NCBI GenBank assembly: GCA_009602725.1 | Contig: WELB01000440.1 | Location: forward strand, 9,775 to 31,117 | DNA from: Spirogloea muscicola | Lineage: Eukaryota > Streptophyta > Zygnematophyceae > Spirogloeales > Spirogloeaceae | Direction of reading: 5' to 3' | DNA length: 21,343 nucleotides | Shown here: in pieces, positions 1 to 8,285 of the stretch | How positions within the stretch are numbered: position 1 is the first letter of the stretch | How the letters are laid out: each line of letters starts with the position of its first letter | Program-made: the position numbers and the translations under genes | Notes under the pieces: generated by a model | The model's database searches: none | Seen by the model: the letters and a program-made list of their open reading frames with translations, nothing else | Told to the model about the DNA's origin: nothing

Positions 1-47
1 CTCTCTATCTCCCCCCCCTCCCCCCCTCTCTCTCTCCCTCTCCCTGA
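1..47. repeat. Low-complexity pyrimidine tract
   Basis: The plus strand is almost purely C and T (CT, CCCT and poly-C runs) up to about base 45. It is a polypyrimidine-polypurine tract cut by the window edge, similar in composition to the purine-rich tract at 13,700-13,933. No gene is seen in it. Confidence 0.8.
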
Positions 48-59
48 AAAGGGGCGGGG

Positions 60-582
60 AAGATGGCCGAGGCGCTCGGGGATGCCACTTCGCCAGCAGC
101 TCGCACCACCGCCACGCGCCTGCTGCCGCCAAAGCGGCCAACGCGGTCACAGCCGCCCTCACACCCGAGCCTGGCAACTTCACCACGCGGTATATTGTGC
201 TGGAGCCCAGAGCTGCCTCTGGCGCTCTCAAGGAGGGCCATTTGAGATCCACCAGCCGTCACAGATTGTCTTCCGAGGCAGTCATAGTGCTGCTTACTCT
301 GCGCTCCCTCGCCAGTGCACCTTCAGCGTCCACTGCCAGCCACGCATAGTGGCACTGGACAGGTCACGCTTGCTCGCGACCGCGTCTTGTCGGCCTCGCA
401 CAGTGTCAGGCAAGACTCGACACCTGAGCTGAAGCCAGTCTGCTCAAGTGCCAGATGACCACCAGAAGTCCCGAGGTTTGCCAGAGGGAGCTGCCAAATC
501 CGGCAGTCCTGTTTATGCTGTTGTTCCACCTTATGATCCCCTTGCATCGAACACTAGCTCTTCTCCTCCTCAAAGAGACAGC
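60..582 (+). other. Coding-like segment that changes frame; unassigned
   Basis: GC-rich sequence whose protein-like stretches sit in different frames. Frame 2 reads TPEPGNFTTRYIVLEP around 160-210. Frame 1 reads FEIHQPSQIVFRG from about 243 and, after an in-frame stop at 430-432, AQVPDDHQKSRGLPEG from about 442, ending at a stop near 580. No single frame is open throughout and I recognise no family. It could be upstream exons of the protease gene (whose signal-peptide exon is otherwise missing), a separate gene with short introns, or a decayed gene with indels. No homology claim is made. Confidence 0.2.
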
Positions 583-1111
583 TGAGCAGTCAGCAACTCC
601 GAGGTACATGCACTGCCTGCAATGCATCAACCACAGGTTTCTGTGGATGTTGTGTACGACCACAGATTCATCCTATTACCAATCTTAGAATCTGTATTGC
701 TGCTAAGTTATTAGCAGGAGCTGCTTCATGCTAGAGGGGATCATACAGTCCTCTGTGCCACCTTGCATAGTATAACACTCCCTGCGTTGGTCCTTACAGT
801 GATTTTTGGAGCTCGTCACGCCTTGCCAAGAAGCTGCATTGGCTGACAAGCAGCTCGACTTTGGCTGCAGCTTGCAGTTTGAAGACATCGGTGAGGCCCA
901 CTCTTCAGTCTGGTGGTCGTCGCAGTGGAAGCAGGACTACCTTCTCCACCAGGCGGAAAGCGACAAGGTGACCAGGATTTGCAAGTGAGCCCATGGGCGT
1001 TTGTAGCAAGCATCCACACTGCAAAGCATGAGCACCACCATACTAGCCCACCATCACGCCATTATGATTGGGAACTCAGACTGCGGGAGCTAACGCAACC
1101 ATGTAGCCAAT

Positions 1112-4100
1112 ATGGATGTCGAGCAGCTCAGAGCACAGATGCACTACCACAAGGTGACGTGCATCGGACCTTGGAAGCGGCCAAAGGGAGCTCCGGCCCC
1201 AAAGGGCCGACTGGCGCCGGGGTTCGAGGCACAGACCGGCACACCCCAAGCTGATTTCGTAGCTGCCTTTTCACAGCCTCAGAGACGGCACCTGAAGGTG
1301 GCCTTCAAGACGACCCTCCGCTCAGGCTTTACTGTCGGTGCTGGCAGCTACTTCGTGGACTTCGCCATAGGCGAGCCTGCGCAGCCCCTTCTCCTCGTGG
1401 CCGACACAGGCAGCGACCTGCTTTGGACGCAGGTGAATCCCTAGCACTGTGCATGATGGCTACTGCTCCATTGCCATCACTTGCACATTTGCTGCATTGT
1501 CGACCACAAGCAGGAATGAAAACCAGTTAACTCGCTGGTGGATACTGTTCTTCTGATGACTAGCTGTTTGCATGCTTGCAAAGGAGGCCCGAGGAGCTAC
1601 ATAAGCTTATGCATGTCAGATGAAATGATGCAGAATCATGTGCATATGGAGTGGGCAAGACCTGCACACAGACAACCAGTGCATTGCTACCACCTTGATA
1701 AGTCGATCACGTATGTGTCTTTCTGCAGTGCTTGCCATGCTCAAGTTGTTATGCACAGAGAGGACCAGCCTTTGACCCACTGTTATCGACGACCTTCAAG
1801 CCTCTTGGCTGCGGAGCTGCACCATGCGTGTACGTGGAGGGAACAGCAGACAGCGAGTGTCAGGGCTCCGGCTTCATCAACAACTGCACGTATACTTACA
1901 GGTGTGCTGGCGACCAAAGCAAACGTACAGATTTCAGCTGGGATCTCATACACGACCAGAATCCTACAACCTTAGCATGGCCGAAGGAACAAGAACTCCT
2001 GCATCTCTTTTACCTTTTTGAAGCTTGTACTGCATCACATCCAGAATATCACTGTCCTTCATGCTACCTCAAATCTCGAGTTTACGTTGCTGTATCATCA
2101 GTGTAGGAGATGTCTCGTAGAATCCTTATAACGCTGCCTGTCCAGCTATGGAGACAACCCTCTGACAAGAGGCAATCTGGCGCTTGAGACGTTGTGGCTG
2201 AAAACGACAATTGGCACCATCTTCCGCCTTTTGGACACAACCTTTGGCTGTGGCCACGACAACTCTGGAACATTTAAGTATGCTGGGGGGCTTCTTGGCC
2301 TCGGCAGAGGGCCTCTCTCTTTTGTCAACCAGGTATGCAGAGACATTGCTATCGAGTGATAGCTCTTGAGCTCACCTCTTCAAATGTTCCCGTTCATGTC
2401 ATGGAATGCTGTCCTCTTCATATCATTTAGTCACCTGAGACAACGCCAGAAATTGCACAGCCACAACCTTGGAGCTTGCTTGCAGCCACATATAGATGCC
2501 TCAATCAATTCTTAACTTGATTGAGAATCCATCTATAATGATCATAACCTGGGGGTTGTGCAGCTGGATGATGCATACGACTCTGTTTTCACATTGTGCC
2601 TCCCAAGTATTTCCTCTCCCTTCAGCAGCCCCAGCCAAATGACGTTTGGATCAGCTGGTGTACTAAATAAAGGCGTGACATACACGCCACTTGTTGACAA
2701 CCCTGTCCAAATGTTGTATTACGGGTACACCACTTCCTACTACGTGCAGGTGGCAAGCATTCTCGCCGGTGGCACAGCTCTGAGCATACCAGCTTCAGCT
2801 TTCATCATTGACACTGCTGGAGGAGGCGGAACATTCTTTGACTCTGGCACAACCTTAACCCTGTCAGTGACGATTCGCACATTGCAGTCACGCACTTTTA
2901 GCACTATTCCTGTTGTAATAAGAGACTCTAGACAGCCTGTGCTGTATGTGAGCAGGTCATATTGTTAAGACTGCTGGAAGGTCACTACATTTGCTTTTCC
3001 TGTGTAACTTGGTACCAGACGCCTACTATGCAGTCATGGCGTACTTGACCACAACCATTCAGTTGCCAAGGTGCGCTACACTATGTCAGGAACAACACGG
3101 TCAGGCAGTGTATCCATGCACTTTCCTTATCTGCTGAGGCTCTTACTTTGTCTCTCTTGCAGAAGAGTTACGCTTATATCTGCTGTATGTCGTGGTTTAA
3201 CAATGTCACCATATATAATGATCTTTCATAACCGGCTATTCCTGCAGGGCTGCTGCAGTGGGTGATTTGCAATTGTGCTGGACATTTGAGGATTACATTG
3301 TTGCCATGGCCTACTTCCCTGTCCTTTCTTTTAGGATGGCAGGCGGCGCTGACTACACAATACCTTCCATCAACTATGTCGCTCCTGTGACTCATGCAAC
3401 TCTTTGCACCATGATCATCCCCAGTAAGATCAACATCATCGGGAATATTGCACAGCAGAATAATCTCATGGTATATGACAACAAGCAGCAGCGAGTGAGT
3501 TATTGTATTTGGATTGATGAGCTCAGATACATGGTTGTGCAAGCAAGTGCCGTACTTTACTGCATCATACCTCATGTGATGCTCCACAAATCTTGTAGCC
3601 ACAAAATTCTGAGAGCTATGAATGAAGTCCCTGCGAGGCATGTAAAGTCGTCATCCGACATCAGCAACGAAATTCCCCAAAAACTTGGTCGTCACTCTGG
3701 TTGGAAGATGTATATTGCAAGGCCGAACATGATTCGACGTCTGATGGGTCGCAGTTGGGATGATGCCCCTCAACTGCACTACCGAGGGGCCCCTTGCTGG
3801 TGCTGCTAGCTCACCAGAAATACCATTGGCCCCTCCACCTGTATCTCCTCCTCTGCCAATACCACCACCTCCATATCCACCTGCACCTCCACCTCCACCT
3901 CCACCTCCACCTCCGCCTCCACCTCCACCTCCTCCACCTCCACCTCCACCTCCACCTCCACCTCCACCTCCACCTCCACCTCCACCTCCTCCGCCACCTC
4001 CACCTACATCTCCCCCTCCATCGCCACATCAAACTCCATCTCCACCTCCAAGTTGGCCTTCACTACCACCTTCATCCCTGCTTCCGCCGCCGTCTCCGCC

Positions 4101-4230
4101 AACACCTCTGCCTCCACCTCTGACTACTACTCTATCTCCGCATCCATCGTCACAAGGACCACCTCCGCGTCCACCTCCAACGCCACCTCCACGACCGCCA
4201 CCCTCTGTGCCGCCTGGTTTGAGCTCATAA
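1112..4230 (+). CDS. Nepenthesin-like (A1B) aspartic protease with polyproline C-terminal tail
   Basis: Pepsin-family endopeptidase, presumably secreted or wall-associated. Recognisable exons are 1112-1432, 1729-1901, 2146-2332, 2564-2866, 3019-3070, 3248-3494 and about 3754-4230. Exon 1 holds YFVDFAIGEPAQP and the first catalytic motif ADTGSDLLWTQ. Exon 2 gives CLPCSSCYAQ, the Cys-rich insert typical of nepenthesin-type proteases. Exon 3 has SYGDNPLTRGNL, FGCGHDNSG and GLLGLGRGPLSF. Exon 4 carries the second catalytic motif FFDSGTTLTLS. Exon 6 has FRMAGGADYTIP and NIIGNIAQQNNLMVYDNKQQR. Exon 7 has GMMPLNC, then a Pro-rich tail of about 145 residues. Introns 1, 2, 3 and 5 are GT-AG and keep frame. 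Intron 4 (2867-3018) does not, and intron 6 needs a weak alternative donor, so the gene may be damaged or contain an indel. ATG 1112 is only the first in-frame Met after a stop; it gives no signal peptide, so upstream exons probably exist. Confidence 0.8.
2491..2537. repeat. Imperfect inverted repeat inside protease intron 3
   Basis: Arm TATAGATGCCTCAATCAA (2491-2508) faces TTGATTGAG (2517-2525) and CATCTATA (2530-2537), with a short insertion in the right arm and loop TTCTTAAC. The loop resembles a branch-point sequence but lies about 50 nt from the acceptor at 2563. A role in splicing is only a guess. Confidence 0.5.
3874..4012 (+). repeat. (CCACCT)n hexamer repeat encoding polyproline
   Basis: The protease tail contains an almost pure array of CCACCT/CCTCCA hexamers, read as uninterrupted proline in the protease frame. 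It is followed by SPPPSP-like and PPTP blocks of the hydroxyproline-rich glycoprotein type up to the stop at 4228-4230. The array is long enough for slippage, so its length may vary or be misassembled. The other frames read as Leu-His, Glu-Val or Trp-Arg repeats and are artefacts. Confidence 0.9.
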
Positions 4231-4338
4231 TAATCATCCGGCTCCTTGTCTTCATCGCCACCACAGTCTGTTCTTCGACCGCCTCCTGTGCCTACTCCTC
4301 CTTTCTTCTCACCATATCAACTTCCACTCTCAAAATAG
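4231..4338 (+). other. In-frame Pro/Ser-rich continuation beyond a double TAA stop
   Basis: The protease frame ends in two consecutive TAA codons (4228-4233). Beyond them the same frame stays open for 34 codons with the same character (SSSPPQSV, RPPPVPTPPFF) to TAG at 4336-4338. This could be stop-codon readthrough, a recently shortened tail, or chance continuation of a C-rich repeat-derived sequence. Confidence 0.45.
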
Positions 4339-4462
4339 CCGTTCATGCTAGCGTCAATGCCGCTACAGACTGCCCAATATATGTTCCAGCTGCCTGCTTA
4401 AACAACCCATTGTCCCTTCACGTCCATTGCATCTTCCTATCTGGGGCTTCTCACTGGATTTC

Positions 4463-4500
4463 GTCCATTCTTTTGGCGCTGGCCTTTCACAGCCACCATC
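4463..4500 (+). repeat. Divergent copy of the retroelement 3'-end module
   Basis: GTCCATTCTTTTGG followed by GCTGGCCTTTCACAGCC matches the order of the conserved 3'-end module seen from 14.3 kb onward (TGTCCATTC, TTTTGGGCTGG, loop, CAGCC). The GGGCTGG/CCAGCCC stem is weakened here. It lies in the 3' flank of the protease gene with no coding tail next to it. Confidence 0.45.
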
Positions 4501-4816
4501 TCCCTGTTGTGAGTGAATAGTCTTCCTGACTTACGGACTCCACCCACTGATCCTCCTCGCTTAAGACCTCAACACCTCTCACTGCATCTGTCACTGCGTC
4601 AACGGCACTTTCTTTTCTTTCCCGCTTAGATCGCGCTATGAAGAGGTCCTCACCTTAACAAAGCCTTCTCCTCCCGCTCGGCTCCCATTCTCAACCCAAC
4701 GTGCCGGCTGAAATAACCAATTCTTTCCTACCGTAGTGTCACTGGAGCATACTCGTGTCTCCTGCCAAATCTCGCACGTGTGCAACCTGCCCACCTGTGC
4801 AAATTGCCCGCGTATC

Positions 4817-4822
4817 AATAAA
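4817..4822 (+). promoter_or_regulatory. AATAAA, possible polyadenylation signal
   Basis: A canonical AATAAA lies about 590 nt past the protease stop. Green algae and plants use it loosely, and single hexamers occur by chance, so this is only a candidate 3' end. Confidence 0.2.
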
Positions 4823-4829
4823 ATTACTG

Positions 4830-6090
4830 CGTCAGCCCGATGCTAACAATCTCGCAATTTCGCCGCCTCAATGTCAGCTTCCACTTTGCCTTTTTCCCGA
4901 CTCCGCGGTTGTCCGGCTTAGCGCTTCTCCTCCAGCTCCATCGACTTCAACTGTACACACCCTGCAGATGCTACCGCCTGCTTTTGACGGCAGCTCCTTG
5001 GCCACATGCACATTGAGACAACCCTTTTCCTAATGCCCATCGAGCCCCTCGTTTGTTGTCCATCTTCACCACGTATGATATGCAAGCCATGCTTATCCCA
5101 AGCTGTCCTTTATTCCATCCAATCACATTTTCCTGGATTGTTTCCTGATTTGAGAAAGCAAAGTACAGACATCTATTCACATATTTCCAACTTTAACAAG
5201 TCTTCTCAACTTGTGTGGACGTCAAGGTCCACATGCCTGTTAAGCAAGCACCTGTTTCAGCTCAATAGCTTGCACAAGCAGTGGCTTCCAACGAGGACAG
5301 CGTAGGAGTATATAGCCCGAGCCAATGTATGACTAGTACCTTTTGCTGTTTATATTTGGACTTACATGGAAGCATAAGTGATGAACAATGATAATCGGTG
5401 TTGATAGGAGCATTGCCTGATCAGCAATCGGTACCCCAAGGGTCTTGCCGAGCGGCTCATCCTATATAAGTAATTAGGCAACGTAAGTTCCAAATTGCGT
5501 CCTACTCTGGCTTCTTGGACTGATAGTCCCTTGCCACATCCATGAAGAAGCTCGGCTGAAAATTTCTTGATTTAATTTCCAGTAATTGCACATTTTGCAA
5601 GTTCACTTGTAATTCTGCTGAAGAACGTCACTGTTGGTTACCAGCACAGACAATGAAGTGCAGATTACGGGCTCATTCTCGCTATCATCGTGCACAAATA
5701 GAGTGTCGCAGCGCGTGTTACAAGATCATCGTGTCAGAGGACGTGAACATCCGCCCACGATGGAGGCAATTGGCAGAGCTTCTCAAAGGAGGATGCTCTT
5801 ACGACACTTCAAACCAGCATAATAAGAAAGACCGCTGGTATACATACGTGTCCTAGGTAAGAAGTATTAGCTCCTGCTCTCACTAGTTCCTGCTCTTGCA
5901 TGCCAGTGGTCTGTCGAGACAGGCAGGTAAAGACTTGCTCGTGACGAGAGCAGCGACTACTGTTCAGATCTGCTGCAGCCAATCAAACTAGCCAGGGTGA
6001 CCAGGGACAGCGATGACGCTAGCAGACCTGTGCGAGATTGAAAATCCGCATGTTCTGGAAGGCAGGCCGATCCTCGCGCGAAGAGAGAAT
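4830..6090. other. No supported gene
   Basis: No conserved protein, tRNA or other RNA could be recognised here. A TATA-like CTATATAAG lies at 5462-5470 and short open frames on + at 5634-5856 encode unfamiliar peptides of about 60 residues. Nothing ties the two together, so they are not called as a gene. Confidence 0.5.
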
Positions 6091-6124
6091 CACATCGCCC
6101 CTCCTCTTCCGGAGGGGCGATGTG
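6091..6124. repeat. Perfect 14-bp hairpin (CACATCGCCCCTCC)
   Basis: CACATCGCCCCTCC (6091-6104) is exactly complementary to GGAGGGGCGATGTG (6111-6124) with a 6-nt loop TCTTCC. There is no downstream T-run and no recognised gene beside it. It lies about 300 bp from retroelement 3' debris and may be repeat-derived. Confidence 0.85.
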
Positions 6125-6420
6125 TTGTGGGTGGCCAGCCCAGGAGAGGTGGCTAAAGGTCCAAGAGAGTCGGCATGCGCATACCACTCGCTCAAATGGA
6201 CGAGACCTCTAGAACCCGCATTACGGCTGCGTAGAAGACCCTTGCCGGCTCTGAGTGGACGCCCAAGATGGGGCGGTTGAATCCAGGAGAGCATGTTGCG
6301 GGCAGCACAGTCGTGGGTTTGAGTGGCGTACCTCGGACGGGCGGCAGGGTGCCGGGTGGCCTCCCTGCGCCCGACGTGCCGAGGGCAGGGAATGCAGCGT
6401 GTGTTGAGTGATGGAGGGCC

Positions 6421-6490
6421 TGAGTGGCTAAGTGCAATGGCCAGCACACTGACAGATGTACACCACCATGCTGCTAACCTGACCCGCTCA
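6421..6490 (-). mobile_element. Retroelement 3' UTR remnant (type B)
   Basis: Read on the minus strand, a stop (TCA at 6488-6490 on plus) is followed by GAGCGGGTCAG and then by matches to the 3' UTRs at 20,268-20,338, 19,478-19,532 and 15,486-15,549, including the GTGTACATCTG and TGGCCA segments. Only the last codons and the 3' UTR remain, as expected of a strongly 5'-truncated LINE copy. Confidence 0.55.
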
Positions 6491-6521
6491 GTAGGGAGGT
6501 GAGCTCTTCCGGAGGGGGCGG

Positions 6522-6603
6522 GGGCTGTGAAAAGCCAGCCCAGATTGAATGGACAACCAAACAGCTCTTCCAATACGAGGCAGTGGCTGTGAAAGGCCAG
6601 CCC
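6522..6603 (-). repeat. Two tandem hairpin modules of the retroelement 3' end
   Basis: Two units about 62 bp apart (6522-6541 and 6585-6603) read on the minus strand as GGGCTGG...CAGCCC hairpins, each near GAGCTCTTCC-like sequence. Same order and orientation as the modules at 14,224 and 17,962. Confidence 0.5.
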
Positions 6604-6639
6604 AAGAGACATGAGCAACGTCTGAAGGGCCAAACGGCG

Positions 6640-7560
6640 CCAGTAAGGTCGGCGCAGTGGCGGAGGGCGGCGAGGGCGAGCCAGGCCTGCGGCGCGGCGG
6701 CAGCCATGGCGGGCGGCGACCCTTGGGGGGGCTCAGCGGGGCCTGCAACTGCAACGAAGGGGTACGTTTGGGCCCCCCCAACCCCCCCTTCCCCCCCACC
6801 CGGCGGGGGGTTTGCTATGAACACTGTTCGGCTCCTCCTGTACGAAGGGGATGGAAACGGAACGAGAAGGGAAGACGGGGACCGCTGCTGCTCCTCCCGG
6901 GGGATCGAGGAGGGGGATTTGACGGGCTCCCGTAAGGGAATGGTCGCCCCCCGGGGAAGACAGGGCGGGGTTTGCTCGGCCGCCGTATGAGCTCCACGTG
7001 GCGGGAGCGGGGGGATGTCTCTTCCCCTGTCTCCGGGGGCGGGCCCGGCCAGGCGGCCCGAGCTGCCGACCGACGCCGTGGGATCAAGTGGATCCGACGG
7101 CGGGCACGGGCAGGAGTTCCCCCCCCGCCCCCCGGGCGCCGCCCACCCCGACCAGCTGCGTCAGATAAGTACCCCACCGGCCGCCATCCCCGCGCCTGGC
7201 ACTGGTGGCGGCAGCGGCAGCGGCAGCGTTGGCAACGGCGGCGGCGGCGGGCTGCGCACCGCGCGCACATGGGCGCCCGTCGTCGGCGAGGTCAGCCATA
7301 GACGCAAGCTCGAGCGACGCCGCGCCATCGGGTCGGCGGCGGTCGCGGCGCAGCCTGTGGTGGAGCGAGCGCCGCACATGAGCTCGTCGGCGCCAAAGCA
7401 ACAAGCGTCGCGCGCCACGCGCGTGGACCTACTCCGCCTTCTTCGACCACCTGGGTGCCCCTCCTGAGGACGCCGATTGCGAGACACCTGCGGCAGAGGA
7501 GAACGGTTCAGCGACAGCGGCACTGGAGCTGGAACTCCAGCATGCACGTCTGCGCCAGCG
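6640..7560. other. GC-rich, CpG-rich island
   Basis: Very GC-rich sequence with runs of C and G (for example 6773-6810), many CG dinucleotides and GGC/GCC repeats near 7,200-7,250. All frames are long and open because stop codons are rare in such DNA, so open frames alone are not evidence of genes. It could be the promoter and 5' end of the frame at 7382-7810, or the 5' end of another retroelement inserted next to the 3' debris at 6,421-6,603. Confidence 0.5.
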
Positions 7561-7810
7561 GCGACAGGACGCCCTGGATGCTGCCTGTGGAGGTGGCGGC
7601 TTTCCTTATAGTCCCTGCTTTGCAGACGCTATTGCTTGTGGTCTCAGCACAAATGCCCACGGCGAGCTTCCAAGGGCAGACCTTGGATCTCTTCCGACAT
7701 CAGCCAGGCCGGAAGACCCACTGGGAGCTGCCGCTGCTGCCACCAGTGCCCGTGCTTTTGCCAGTGAGCAGCAGGAGTGCGCTGCCGTGTTTACTGAGCC
7801 CCCAATCTAG
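7382..7810 (+). CDS. Unassigned open frame, possible exon or gag-like fragment
   Basis: This frame runs from just after TGA (7379-7381) to TAG (7808-7810), 142 codons, with no usable ATG. It reads YSAFFDHLGAPPEDAD, then a probable helix with LELELQHARLRQRRQDALDA, then an Ala/Ser-rich end. The composition looks more protein-like than the overlapping frames. The frame-1 reading upstream (SSAPKQQASRATRVD, ending near 7420) would join it after a one-base shift, which hints at an indel or an unseen splice. I do not recognise a family; an ORF1/gag-like protein of a retroelement is one guess, a host exon another. Confidence 0.3.
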   Translation, partial: ARRRQSNKRRAPRAWTYSAFFDHLGAPPEDADCETPAAEENGSATAALELELQHARLRQRRQDALDAACGGGGFPYSPCFADAIACGLSTNAHGELPRADLGSLPTSARPEDPLGAAAAATSARAFASEQQECAAVFTEPPI

Positions 7811-7845
7811 CACTGAGGTCGAGCTCATGTACATAGGAACATTCT

Positions 7846-7851
7846 TTTATT
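7846..7851 (-). promoter_or_regulatory. AATAAA on minus strand, possible polyadenylation signal
   Basis: AATAAA reads on the minus strand about 435 nt beyond the asparaginyl-tRNA synthetase stop codon at 8286-8288. It may mark that gene's 3' end, but the distance is long and a single hexamer is weak evidence. Confidence 0.2.
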
Positions 7852-8285
7852 CTTTCAATTAATTCATTCTTCTGCCCTTAAGTGCAGTATCATGTTTTTG
7901 GTCGAAAGAGAGAAATGGATGCTGCCACTTTGAATATGGTCAATGTCCTGCTGTAGCACTGTCTGACCTCTCAACCCTAACACCTTGGAACATGGCATTT
8001 ATCTGACGCAATAGCGTCATAGGAGACCAAATGTCAATTCTGGGGCCGGCAGATTTTGTGAGGACAAGGGCAGGAGCATGCGAGCATGTACTGGTTCTGA
8101 AGCCCAGGTCGTCATCACAAATGTGCACAAGACGGCTCAAGAAGTTGCACCTTGGTGTGCTTACAATCAGCCAGACTTGATAACTGCCTCAGAAGGGGTC
8201 ATGTGCAGCCTTAAAGGCAAAGGGACCAATATCTAGGATTTATCAACTGACAGTATGGTCGACTTCGGGCTGTTGTCTGCCCCTC

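Noticed and set aside
3174-3200. A small exon (AAGAGTTACGC...) between protease exons 5 and 6
   Set aside because: Good-looking splice signals, but joining exon 5 directly to 3,248 gives an in-frame LPRAAAVGDLQLCWTF that fits the family, so the extra exon is not needed.
3806-4123. Long open frames over the hexamer repeat on both strands (Glu-Val, Trp-Arg and Leu-His repeat proteins)
   Set aside because: They are the other readings of (CCACCT)n. Only the proline frame is continuous with the protease.
5462-5470. TATA box CTATATAAG
   Set aside because: No recognisable gene follows within a sensible distance; AT-rich TATA-like words are common by chance.
6815-7404. Arg- and Ala-rich open frames on the minus strand of the GC-rich island
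   Set aside because: Stop codons are rare in such GC-rich DNA and the peptides are low complexity with no family features.
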